In this document: piece by piece, positions 14,006 through 19,602 of the stretch
How positions within the stretch are numbered: position 1 is the first letter of the stretch
How the letters are laid out: every line of letters begins with the position of its first letter
IMG/VR virus record: IMGVR_UViG_3300021963_000049
Location: 52,689-116,688 of that record
Reading direction: 5' to 3' (one strand)
Length of the DNA: 64,000 nucleotides
From: a virus
Position numbers and translations under genes: made by a program
Notes under the pieces: generated by a model
What the model was told of the DNA's origin: nothing
Databases searched by the model: none
The model's input: the letters and a program-made list of their open reading frames with translations, nothing else

Positions 14006-14104
14006 AATTCCCACTTGGTCAAAATTCACACCGGCAGAATAGTTACAAATTCCCACTTGGGTATATACTATACTATATATACTATACACATATTCCCACT
14101 TGGG
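14006..14104. repeat. Three TTCCCACTTGG iterons
   Basis: Copies at about 14006-14018, 14048-14060 and 14092-14104. They are spaced 42 and 43 bases apart, close to four helical turns, so they face the same side of the DNA. A fourth, inverted 8-bp match (GTGGGAAT) lies at 13896-13903. Confidence 0.8.
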
Positions 14105-14124
14105 TATGTATTTAGTACTAATTA

Positions 14125-14157
14125 CTAAAAAATAAAAAAGCAATGCTTTAGCATTGC
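14125..14157 (-). terminator. Intrinsic terminator
   Basis: On the minus strand GCAATGC pairs with GCATTGC around a 4-base loop, followed by TTTTTTATTTTTT. It lies only 12 bases beyond the CTAACCC element at 14169-14181, leaving no room for a gene between them. Confidence 0.85.
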
Positions 14158-14168
14158 AACTCAATTGC

Positions 14169-14181
14169 AGTAAAGGGTTAG
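14169..14181 (-). promoter_or_regulatory. CTAACCC leader element, copy 5
   Basis: Minus strand CTAACCCTTTACT. It is the only copy not followed by a gene: a terminator follows at once. It lies at the end of the 14242-14679 unit. Confidence 0.6.
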
Positions 14182-14202
14182 AAAAAAGAGGAATCTAATT
14201 AC

Positions 14203-14234
14203 TAAAAAAAAGAAATGGGGTTTATCCCCATTTC
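14203..14234 (-). terminator. Intrinsic terminator after the 14242-14679 gene
   Basis: GAAATGGGG pairs perfectly with CCCCATTTC around a short loop, followed by eight T on the minus strand. Confidence 0.9.
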
Positions 14235-14241
14235 CTTATTA

Positions 14242-14679
14242 TTACATTTCTGTAATGTTTGCATCTGTTCCATCAGATACTGGTTCTGCAAATAATGCAT
14301 TAACAGCCTTATTGCTTGCAACTGGTCCCATAACTTTGTCAAGGACTCTTGATGCAAACTGAGCTTCCAATGCAGGAGATATTTTTGCAAGAGCATCAAT
14401 CCTGCTTATATCCTTACGGCTCTCTGAGCCATCCAATGTATAATTACCATCTTGCTTCTTATACAATGGCAACTCATCTCTTAATGCATCCATATACATT
14501 GTTCTAAACTGCGGAGTTCCATCTGGTGCATTAGTTGGATACTTCTTGAATTGCGGGCTATTAATATAATCCTGCATTTCTTCAGCACTACCATACACAT
14601 TATACAAATGGAAAGTTTGTCCTTTACCTGCTCCTTCTTTTCTTTGGATGTAATTTCCAACATAAACTGCTTTAATCAT
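14242..14679 (-). CDS. Conserved hypothetical protein, 145 aa
   Basis: It begins MIKAVYVGNYIQRKEGAGKG. The glycine/lysine-rich loop is followed by an aromatic segment (QTFHLYNVYGSAEEMQDYIN), and the C-terminal third is alanine-rich and helical. The fold may be a small alpha/beta domain; no function is known. It is a single-gene unit with a CTAACCC leader upstream and a strong terminator downstream. Confidence 0.8.
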   Translation of the reverse strand: MIKAVYVGNYIQRKEGAGKGQTFHLYNVYGSAEEMQDYINSPQFKKYPTNAPDGTPQFRTMYMDALRDELPLYKKQDGNYTLDGSESRKDISRIDALAKISPALEAQFASRVLDKVMGPVASNKAVNALFAEPVSDGTDANITEM

Positions 14680-14722
14680 AACTTTTGTTTTTAATTTATT
14701 AATAAATAATCATATCAATTCC

Positions 14723-14735
14723 AGTGTAGGGTTAG
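14723..14735 (-). promoter_or_regulatory. CTAACCC leader element, copy 4
   Basis: Minus strand CTAACCCTACACT, followed after some 25 bases by AATAAATTAAAA and then the start codon of the 14242-14679 gene. Confidence 0.7.
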
Positions 14736-14740
14736 TAAAA

Positions 14741-14776
14741 AGAGGAAAAAGAAAAAAGAGAGTTTATCTCTCTTTT
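14741..14776 (-). terminator. Intrinsic terminator after the 14764-14997 gene
   Basis: AAAGAGAG pairs with CTCTCTTT around a 5-base loop and a T-rich run follows on the minus strand. The stem includes the last codons of the gene. Confidence 0.85.
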
Positions 14777-14997
14777 GGGATTGCAGATTTAAAAGCTTCC
14801 TGCATATCCATTTTATGTATAGCATCTATACATAGCTTATTTATATAACCTTTGGTATTTACTGCTTTTCCATACCATTCAGATTCAGCCTGCTTGGTTT
14901 CTTCTATTTCTGCTATTATGCTATTATACACATCTGCATATTCAGGATTTTGCCTCATTCTTTCCAGGCCATCTATTATATAAAATATCTTTCTCAT
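14764..14997 (-). CDS. Small helical protein, 77 aa
   Basis: It begins MRKIFYIIDGLERMRQNPEY, then a charged helical stretch and a single cysteine. No domain recognised. It has its own CTAACCC leader (15022-15034) and terminator, so it is expressed alone, as are its three neighbours. Confidence 0.75.
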   Translation of the reverse strand: MRKIFYIIDGLERMRQNPEYADVYNSIIAEIEETKQAESEWYGKAVNTKGYINKLCIDAIHKMDMQEAFKSAIPKER

Positions 14998-15021
14998 ATT
15001 ATATAGTTTTAATTTATATTA

Positions 15022-15034
15022 AGTTTAGGGTTAG
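15022..15034 (-). promoter_or_regulatory. CTAACCC leader element, copy 3
   Basis: Minus strand CTAACCCTAAACT, then ATATAAATTAAAA and the start codon of the 14764-14997 gene. Confidence 0.75.
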
Positions 15035-15036
15035 TT

Positions 15037-15065
15037 AAATAAAAAAAGAGAGCTTGTCTCTCTTT
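15037..15065 (-). terminator. Intrinsic terminator after the 15064-15270 gene
   Basis: AAAGAGAG pairs with CTCTCTTT around a short loop, followed by TTTTTATTT on the minus strand. Confidence 0.85.
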
Positions 15066-15270
15066 ATTCTAGCCCTTTTCTGATTATATCTAAACATACT
15101 GCCCATGCATGATATTCATTTTTATCAGATTCAAGTTCAGTGTTTATATACTCATGGGCAAGTTTATTTAGCATATGTTCTATATCTTTAACAAGTTTGC
15201 CATGTGTTACATCTTTGTCCATAAGATTTAGAAATACTTTTTCTAAAACTTTTTTTTCTATTGCATCCAT
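15064..15270 (-). CDS. Small helical protein, 68 aa
   Basis: It begins MDAIEKKVLEKVFLNLMDKD; helical and charged, with one cysteine near the end. No recognised family. A one-gene unit like its neighbours, with CTAACCC copy 2 upstream. Confidence 0.75.
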   Translation of the reverse strand: MDAIEKKVLEKVFLNLMDKDVTHGKLVKDIEHMLNKLAHEYINTELESDKNEYHAWAVCLDIIRKGLE

Positions 15271-15293
15271 ATTATAAATTTTAATTTATCATC

Positions 15294-15306
15294 AGTCTTG
15301 GGTTAG
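15294..15306 (-). promoter_or_regulatory. CTAACCC leader element, copy 2
   Basis: Minus strand CTAACCCAAGACT, then GATAAATTAAAA and the start codon of the 15064-15270 gene. Confidence 0.75.
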
Positions 15307-15313
15307 AAAGAAG

Positions 15314-15353
15314 AGGAAAGAAAAAAAGAAGAGTCATGACTATTTAGTCATGA
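15314..15353 (-). terminator. Intrinsic terminator after the 15340-15591 gene
   Basis: TCATGACTA pairs with TAGTCATGA (stem includes the stop codon), followed by a T-rich run CTTCTTTTTTTCTTT on the minus strand. Confidence 0.85.
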
Positions 15354-15591
15354 TCTCTTCGGCACCACAGATGAAGATGGCTTCATAGCCTGCTTCATTT
15401 GTGTAAAGCTTGTAGCTTATTTTATAAAGGCCTTCAGACTTTATATAATTAGCAACAGCTTTCTTACTGACTTTGGGAAGCCATAGCTTATCAGAGTCAG
15501 TATTGACTTTCTTTATATTATAAAGGAAGTCATGGGATTTGTTAGACATGATGCTCACCAGAGCATCTTGGAATGGCAAAGACTTTTTCAT
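15340..15591 (-). CDS. Small hypothetical protein, 83 aa
   Basis: It begins MKKSLPFQDALVSIMSNKSH; basic front, beta-rich second half (YKISYKLYTNEAGYEAIFIC). It is the first gene on the minus arm next to the strand switch, with CTAACCC copy 1 directly upstream, so it should be among the first leftward genes expressed. Function unknown. Confidence 0.75.
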   Translation of the reverse strand: MKKSLPFQDALVSIMSNKSHDFLYNIKKVNTDSDKLWLPKVSKKAVANYIKSEGLYKISYKLYTNEAGYEAIFICGAEEIMTK

Positions 15592-15615
15592 ATGATAAAT
15601 TTTTAATTTATCTCA

Positions 15616-15628
15616 AGTTTAGGGTTAG
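15616..15628 (-). promoter_or_regulatory. CTAACCC leader element, copy 1
   Basis: Minus strand CTAACCCTAAACT, then GATAAATTAAAA and the start codon of the 15340-15591 gene. Confidence 0.75.
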
Positions 15629-15659
15629 TCAGCATGCAAGAGCAAGCAAGCTTTTTTTG

Positions 15660-15775
15660 ACAGAGGAAAAAAAAGTGCAGCGCAGTTCTGCATGAGCAAG
15701 GCCACCTGAGAAAGCAGGGGGGTACCACCTGCGGCTTGAGGGGTGGGGGTGGCCGCGCTGGGGGATCCTCACAAA
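15660..15775 (-). ncRNA. GC-rich structured element at the strand switch, probable small RNA
   Basis: About 100 bases of very high GC in an AT-rich genome. In the minus-strand reading GGCCACC pairs with GGTGGCC, enclosing an inner stem GCAGG/CCTGC. A terminator hairpin with eight T follows (15667-15692). No plausible gene covers it; the 74-aa minus frame here is proline/cysteine-rich low-complexity sequence. It could be a small RNA or a structured origin element; no promoter is evident. Confidence 0.5.
15667..15692 (-). terminator. Intrinsic terminator of the GC-rich element
   Basis: TGCAG pairs with CTGCA around a 7-base loop, followed by AC and eight T on the minus strand. Confidence 0.75.
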
Positions 15776-15788
15776 CTCCAGTATAATA

Positions 15789-15819
15789 TTTGGTTACTAC
15801 CGGTAAAGTATTATATTTG
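15789..15819 (+). promoter_or_regulatory. Bacteroidota-type promoter TTG-N19-TATATTTG
   Basis: A TTTG at 15789-15792 and TATATTTG at 15812-15819 are separated by exactly 19 bases, matching the host consensus (TTG, 19-21 bases, TAnnTTTG). It drives rightward transcription into the plus arm, with a terminator-like hairpin 30 bases later. This suggests recognition by the host RNA polymerase early in infection. Confidence 0.8.
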
Positions 15820-15845
15820 TATTTCATTCTCTACCAAAATAAAAA

Positions 15846-15876
15846 GTCCCCGGAACTACAGGCTGGGGGTTTTTTA
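15846..15876 (+). terminator. Terminator or attenuator before the first rightward gene
   Basis: CCCC at 15848-15851 pairs with GGGG at 15866-15869, followed by six T. It sits between the promoter at 15789 and the start codon at 15889, so rightward expression needs readthrough. Confidence 0.75.
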
Positions 15877-15888
15877 TTATATTATAGT

Positions 15889-16071
15889 ATGAGGATTTAT
15901 ATTATAAAGTCCGGGAAAGAGTATGAGGCTAGCATATCAGACCCAGATCCAGATACACAACAGGTTATGTATTTGGTAGAGAAAATTGTAAGCATGATGA
16001 ATCTGCCAAAGCAAGAGGTAGATGATTATATATTAGGATGGGCTGAAGAGATTAAACAAGTATTGAAATGA
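15889..16071 (+). CDS. Small hypothetical protein, 60 aa
   Basis: I chose the ATG at 15889 (MRIYIIKSGKEYEASISDPD); frames reaching further upstream would run through the terminator hairpin. Acidic, helical C-terminus (KQEVDDYILGWAEEIKQVLK). It is the first gene of the rightward arm and overlaps the metallopeptidase gene by four bases. Function unknown. Confidence 0.7.
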   Translation: MRIYIIKSGKEYEASISDPDPDTQQVMYLVEKIVSMMNLPKQEVDDYILGWAEEIKQVLK

Positions 16072-16511
16072 AGAAAGTAGATATGGGTAAGTATGTACTC
16101 CTTGCTGGTAAGGATGCAACAGAGATATTTGATTATTATGATGTACCTGAGATGCATGGTCTCAACCGTGATGATGCTCAGGCAGAAGAAGTAGATAAGA
16201 CTTCTGGCAATGGAGTTTATATTTATGGTTGGACTAACTATGATCCAGCTGACAAGAAGCTTACAGCAAAGGCTCCTTACAAACCATTCTTGTTTATTAA
16301 CCTTGGTACTTTTAAAAAGTATTCTCTTACAGAAAAAGCTACAGCTGTTATGCATGAAACTATGCATATGAGTTTGTTACTTAATAACTGGAACATCAAG
16401 GATAAAGAAGAAGAGGCAATTGGTTTTGCTGAAGAACAAGCTAATAAGATTATTGATATGCTAGGATTTGGTACTAAAGAACAACCTAAGAAAGGGTTCT
16501 TTAAAAAATAA
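16068..16511 (+). CDS. Putative zinc metallopeptidase, 147 aa
   Basis: The zincin signature HETMH (residues 96-100) lies in a helix after KATAV, and an acidic helix (EEEAIGFAEEQA, residues 114-125) could give the third zinc ligand. The length is small but typical of minimal phage zincins. Expressed early from the rightward promoter, it might cleave a host protein or process a phage protein. The substrate cannot be inferred. Coupled by ATGA to the upstream gene. Confidence 0.7.
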   Translation: MKKVDMGKYVLLAGKDATEIFDYYDVPEMHGLNRDDAQAEEVDKTSGNGVYIYGWTNYDPADKKLTAKAPYKPFLFINLGTFKKYSLTEKATAVMHETMHMSLLLNNWNIKDKEEEAIGFAEEQANKIIDMLGFGTKEQPKKGFFKK

Positions 16512-16514
16512 TAT

Positions 16515-17147
16515 ATGGCACATATAGAACACAATTTTTTTCCTCTTAAAGTATTTGTTAGGAATGAGTACATGTACCAGAATAAGAAAGGTCAAGGTGA
16601 ATTTACTCCAGGGGTAGTTATTTCAGTAAGATGCATGCCAGGGCAAGCTGCACTGTTTCAGGTACTCCTTGAGAATGGAGTACTTAGAGATAAGCTACCC
16701 TCACATGCGTTGCTTACTAAACCAGAGCTACCTAAACCGGATCTTCCTTTTCATCATCTGCAGATATGGAACTGTTTTTCTTATAATTTTACTGTGCTTC
16801 ATTTATCATATCTTTATGATACCCCAGTAGAAGTGTATATGAAAGATAGAAAGTTTTACCCTGGTAAATATCATGCTACTATTAATTGGGGATCTAATGA
16901 TCTTAACACAGATTTATCTTTGGCTGAGGATGCTCTAGAGCATAAGTCTCACCATATTATATTATTAGATAATGGGCAGATTGCTCTACAACCTAACAAT
17001 AGAATTAAATGGTCGGAGCCAAGTTTTGTTACTAAACCATTCCCTGAGAAACCAGATTATCTGGTTAATACAGATTATTATAACTGTGAAGGGTTTGATA
17101 AATGGCATACAGAAGATTCTGATAGAATGTTCTATGATACTGAATAA
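16515..17147 (+). CDS. Hypothetical protein, 210 aa
   Basis: A soluble, aromatic-rich protein beginning MAHIEHNFFPLKVFVRNEYM, with proline-rich KPELPKPDLP near residue 74 and a histidine-rich patch (EHKSHHIILLD). I see no catalytic motif. It ends the first rightward operon and is followed by a strongly structured 3' stretch and a terminator. Confidence 0.75.
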   Translation: MAHIEHNFFPLKVFVRNEYMYQNKKGQGEFTPGVVISVRCMPGQAALFQVLLENGVLRDKLPSHALLTKPELPKPDLPFHHLQIWNCFSYNFTVLHLSYLYDTPVEVYMKDRKFYPGKYHATINWGSNDLNTDLSLAEDALEHKSHHIILLDNGQIALQPNNRIKWSEPSFVTKPFPEKPDYLVNTDYYNCEGFDKWHTEDSDRMFYDTE

Positions 17148-17154
17148 TACCCCA

Positions 17155-17290
17155 CCAGTATGTAAATACTGGGACCTCATGGTGATACTGTTGCCATGAT
17201 ATATGTACCAGACAGCATACCGTAAGATCTGCTCACTACACTGGTCTTTTTGGTTACTGGGAAAGCAGAGATCTGTATAACTAGTAACAA
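17155..17290 (+). ncRNA. Structured 3' untranslated RNA with possible pseudoknot
   Basis: Hairpins CCAGTAT/ATACTGG (17155-17172) and CATGG/CCATG (17178-17198) are followed by AGATCT-GC pairing with GC-AGAGATCT (17225-17232 with 17265-17274). GTTACT (17253-17258) pairs with AGTAAC (17283-17288), which crosses the previous helix. It lies between the last gene of the operon and its terminator; it could be a small 3'-derived RNA. Confidence 0.5.
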
Positions 17291-17291
17291 C

Positions 17292-17335
17292 CCCAGATAA
17301 GTTTCTTTGGCCAAGAAGTACTATCTGGGTTTTTT
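17292..17335 (+). terminator. Intrinsic terminator of the first rightward operon
   Basis: CCCAGATA (17292-17299) pairs with TATCTGGG (17322-17329), inner stem TTCTT/AAGAA, followed by six T. Confidence 0.85.
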
Positions 17336-17337
17336 AT

Positions 17338-17345
17338 TATATTTG
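17338..17345 (+). promoter_or_regulatory. TATATTTG promoter box
   Basis: TATATTTG fused to the T-run of the preceding terminator. A further terminator lies 70 bases downstream (17415), so the transcript is very short. No -33 TTG at the usual distance is seen. Confidence 0.55.
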
Positions 17346-17414
17346 CTTTGTAATGTTCAAGTATTTAAATTTAGAGTATTTAGATTTAGACATTAATTTT
17401 GACGAAGCTGAAAG

Positions 17415-17439
17415 CCCTAGATATTTTTCTAGGGTTTTT
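17415..17439 (+). terminator. Intrinsic terminator of a ~90-nt cassette
   Basis: CCCTAGA pairs with TCTAGGG around a 6-base loop, followed by five T. The cassette 17346-17440 has no gene. Confidence 0.85.
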
Positions 17440-17468
17440 AGTTTAAACAAAAAAAGTTTTTATATTTG
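17435..17468 (+). promoter_or_regulatory. Operon promoter: TTTTTAGTTTAAAC element plus TATATTTG
   Basis: A 14-base element (17435-17448), identical to 25880-25893, precedes TATATTTG (17461-17468). The start codon of the next gene follows 18 bases later. The leader AACCAACAAA is also seen before several structural genes. Confidence 0.65.
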
Positions 17469-17486
17469 CTAACCAACAAATTGTGT

Positions 17487-17681
17487 ATGAGTGAGAAGAC
17501 AGTTCTGCATATTACCATAGATGAAGATGATAACATCAAAGTGGATGTAAATGTAAAGGAGTTTGATATACTAGCTCTTGTAGGTTTAATGGAGCAAATT
17601 AAACTTGATATATTTAAAGAGAATCTCCCATTGACAAAGGAGATAATTACTAAACTTCCAAATAATAACTATGATGCATAA
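17487..17681 (+). CDS. Small acidic protein, 64 aa
   Basis: The start is the ATG at 17487 (MSEKTVLHITIDEDDNIKVD), just after the promoter and an AACCAACAAA leader. A TTG at 17466 lies inside the promoter box and is not credible. The protein is acidic with alternating beta strands and then a helix. It overlaps the next gene by 11 bases. Function unknown. Confidence 0.7.
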   Translation: MSEKTVLHITIDEDDNIKVDVNVKEFDILALVGLMEQIKLDIFKENLPLTKEIITKLPNNNYDA

Positions 17682-17925
17682 GTATGTAAAAAAGCCTGTG
17701 GTTATAGAGGCTATGCAATGGACTGGAGATAATACAAAAGAAGTTTTAGAATTTTGCCCGGACTGTTTTACTTATGAAAGAAATAATAAAGATGTATTTG
17801 TAGTATCTACATTAGAAGGTAATATGAATGCATCTCTAAATGATTATATCATCAAAGGTATCAAGTCTGAGTTCTATGCTTGTAAGCCAGATGTGTTTAA
17901 TCTCACATATGATAAAGTAGATTAA
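17671..17925 (+). CDS. Conserved phage protein, 84 aa
   Basis: It begins MMHKYVKKPVVIEAMQWTGD and contains TLEGNMNASLNDYIIKGIKS and FYACKPDVF. This series of motifs defines a family found in a very wide range of tailed phages. Its function is unknown; the second ATG is an equally good start. Confidence 0.85.
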   Translation: MMHKYVKKPVVIEAMQWTGDNTKEVLEFCPDCFTYERNNKDVFVVSTLEGNMNASLNDYIIKGIKSEFYACKPDVFNLTYDKVD

Positions 17926-17926
17926 G

Positions 17927-18295
17927 GTGACAAAGCAAGAGTTGGACATATGGAGAGCTGTGACCAATTTCACTAAGGGCCAGGAAGGAGCCAACTTAAA
18001 AGCAAGAGAATTATATGAACAATTAAAAACCAACAATATGGAAAATAAAGATGCAGTAGTTATAGAAGAAAAAATCTTTTCATTTGGAGAGATTCTAGTA
18101 GGTATAGAATTTAATCCATCTAATGATGAGAAAGTATTTCAAGTAAAACAAAAGTTTGCAGAGATAGCTAATCTATTAAAGGATGAGTATAATAATAGTG
18201 CTAAGTCTCCTGTAAAGAGTTTGGTATTTGATCATGCAATAGGTGAAATCCTAAATGCTCAAATGTCAGTAGTTAAATTAATAACAATGAAGTAA
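17927..18295 (+). CDS. Acb2/Tad1-like cyclic-nucleotide sponge (anti-defence)
   Basis: The C-terminal ~80 residues carry the pattern of the Acb2/Tad1 hairpin family: VGIEFNPSNDEKVFQVKQKF (about residues 57-76), then a helix ending in EILNAQMSVVKLIT. Acb2 and Tad1 proteins form hexamers that sequester cyclic dinucleotides or gcADPR signals and so block CBASS and Thoeris defence. Either GTG 17927 starts a longer form with an extra helical N-terminus, or ATG 18038, preceded by an AAACCAACAAT leader, gives a typical ~85-aa Acb2. I favour the latter for the core protein. An early-type position fits an anti-defence role. Confidence 0.7.
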   Translation: MTKQELDIWRAVTNFTKGQEGANLKARELYEQLKTNNMENKDAVVIEEKIFSFGEILVGIEFNPSNDEKVFQVKQKFAEIANLLKDEYNNSAKSPVKSLVFDHAIGEILNAQMSVVKLITMK

Positions 18296-18570
18296 TGGTA
18301 GTAAGAGGAAAAAGGTTACTGGTTACAGTACCAGAATTAAAAAAGACATCTGTTGAGTTATCAGCTAAGGATGAAGAAATGAGAATGCAAGATGCAATCA
18401 AGCTGTGGACAAAACTAGAAGTATTTGCAGTAGGTAATGAAGTAGAGGGAATTAACCCGGGAGATAAAGTGTATATCCAAACATATGCATTAGAATCTGC
18501 AGAAAGAATTGAAGTAGATGGAGTAATAAAATTATTAATTCCAGACCAGGCTGTTGCAATTATATATTAG
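18295..18570 (+). CDS. GroES-like co-chaperonin, 91 aa
   Basis: Layout of a GroES-fold protein: VRGKRLLVTVPE at the front, a mobile-loop-like middle (residues ~18-38), then VFAVGNEVEGINPGDKVYIQ, in which G-D-K-V-Y is the family's signature turn. Phage GroES analogues (such as T4 gp31) replace or assist host GroES in folding the capsid protein. The ATG overlaps the stop of the previous gene (TAATG). Assignment rests on motif and length. Confidence 0.65.
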   Translation: MVVRGKRLLVTVPELKKTSVELSAKDEEMRMQDAIKLWTKLEVFAVGNEVEGINPGDKVYIQTYALESAERIEVDGVIKLLIPDQAVAIIY

Positions 18571-18578
18571 TATATTTG
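18571..18578 (+). promoter_or_regulatory. TATATTTG promoter box
   Basis: TATATTTG directly follows the TAG of the GroES-like gene; a terminator ends any transcript ~70 bases later. Confidence 0.5.
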
Positions 18579-18618
18579 TATCTGCTTTAAGTTCATAATA
18601 ATAGTTAGATGGTAAAAG

Positions 18619-18652
18619 TTCTCAGGTCATATTTGGTCTGAGAATTTTTTTT
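18619..18652 (+). terminator. Intrinsic terminator of a ~70-nt cassette
   Basis: TTCTCAG pairs with CTGAGAA around a 12-base loop, followed by eight T that run into the next TATATTTG. Confidence 0.85.
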
Positions 18653-18659
18653 ATATTTG
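18652..18659 (+). promoter_or_regulatory. TATATTTG promoter box
   Basis: TATATTTG begins on the last T of the preceding terminator. A second terminator follows 40 bases later. Confidence 0.55.
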
Positions 18660-18697
18660 TATATCCAAGCAAACAAGCAATAGTGATAGGTAAGAAG

Positions 18698-18731
18698 ATC
18701 CTCAGATTTATTTCTGGGGATTTTGTTTTTT
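18698..18731 (+). terminator. Intrinsic terminator of a second ~65-nt cassette
   Basis: ATCCTCAGA pairs with TCTGGGGAT (one T-G wobble), followed by a T-rich run TTTGTTTTTT. Confidence 0.85.
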
Positions 18732-18776
18732 AAAATATTTTACTTATATTAAGTATGTAATATATTATTTGTAATC

Positions 18777-19457
18777 ATGGATATTCTAAATTTTTTAAAC
18801 TTAAGAACGCAGCGTCTAGTAAAGACAACTGCTAATAATCCTGAAACAGACTTAATAGTGCTAGGCGCAGATGTAGGTTTTCAGAAAAGAGATGATAGGT
18901 ACCAAACCTATGCTATGCCTTTGGCAGATGCAGTAAAGGCTGGATCTATTGCTAATAACACTTTTGAAACTACTACTTATGATATATTTCCATTTGTAAT
19001 AACTCCTTTTATAAATAAGTCAGACTATGCAATAATTGACACAAATACAGGAAGTACATTGCAAGCATGGACTATACAAGGTACTATTCTTTTAACTGGA
19101 TATAATAGTTATGCAGAGCCTCTTGGAACTATAGTAATAGAAGGAGGAGCATCATCAGATATTCAAAACTGGAAAACAAGTGGTGCAGTTTCATTTGATA
19201 GTTTCTTACCAGGTGTAACTGAGTCACAACCATTAGGATTAATAAACTTATTAGAGGACAGTGTGGGTGGTGCTGATTATGCACAGATTTCAATAGGTCA
19301 ATTCCCAACAGTAGTAGGTGCAAATCTTGAGATTGATGTAGTTATGTTTGTTGGATCTTGTCCAATAACAGCTGGTCCTGCTGGTACTTTTGAAGGTGAG
19401 GTTTCTTTTCAAATAGAATTTTTAGCAGATGCTAATTATAATGTTACACTTAACTAA
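18777..19457 (+). CDS. Fibre-type structural protein with shared anchor domain, 226 aa
   Basis: The first ~55 residues (MDILNFLNLRTQRLVKT ... LGADVGFQKRDDRYQTYAMP) are shared with the protein at 19603, while the rest differs. This is the usual layout of a virion-attachment domain with a variable, surface-exposed C-terminus. The variable part is beta-rich, rich in T, S, G and A, without cysteines until near the end. It starts a rightward block of fibre genes and probably ends in a lectin-like or trimeric domain; no family named. Confidence 0.65.
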   Translation: MDILNFLNLRTQRLVKTTANNPETDLIVLGADVGFQKRDDRYQTYAMPLADAVKAGSIANNTFETTTYDIFPFVITPFINKSDYAIIDTNTGSTLQAWTIQGTILLTGYNSYAEPLGTIVIEGGASSDIQNWKTSGAVSFDSFLPGVTESQPLGLINLLEDSVGGADYAQISIGQFPTVVGANLEIDVVMFVGSCPITAGPAGTFEGEVSFQIEFLADANYNVTLN

Positions 19458-19471
19458 ATAAACTTAGAGTC

Positions 19472-19600
19472 ATGGCAAAGAAGAAAACAGCAAATCCAAA
19501 AGTTTTAGAAAAACAGGCTAAATTTAATAAATTAAGAAAGCAACCTTCAGAAAGAGTTGCTGCTTTAATAGCACAGTATAATGCGCAAAAAAATAGATAA
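19472..19600 (+). CDS. Small basic protein, 42 aa
   Basis: It begins MAKKKTANPKVLEKQAKFNK and continues lysine/glutamine-rich and helical. It fits exactly between the two fibre paralogs, with the same ATCATGG start context as its neighbours. Function unknown. Confidence 0.6.
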   Translation: MAKKKTANPKVLEKQAKFNKLRKQPSERVAALIAQYNAQKNR

Positions 19601-19602
19601 TC

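Larger units (their letters stand above)
13744..14124. promoter_or_regulatory. Gene-free repeat-rich region, possible origin or control region
   Basis: About 380 bases without a convincing gene. It holds three direct copies of TTCCCACTTGG, an inverted partial copy, a run of TAAGTATTAAG-type direct repeats, and an alternating ACTATACTATATATACTATA stretch between copies 2 and 3. Phased repeats next to an easily melted A/T stretch fit a replication origin or an operator array. No protein that binds it can be named from the sequence. Confidence 0.5.

Noticed and set aside
13961-14164. 67-aa minus-strand open frame
   Set aside because: It starts inside a terminator hairpin and then reads through the iterons and TAAGTATTAAG repeats, giving low-complexity Y/I/L-rich sequence.
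15603-15827. 74-aa minus-strand open frame rich in proline and cysteine
   Set aside because: It covers the GC-rich structured island and a terminator; composition is an accident of G/C-rich DNA.
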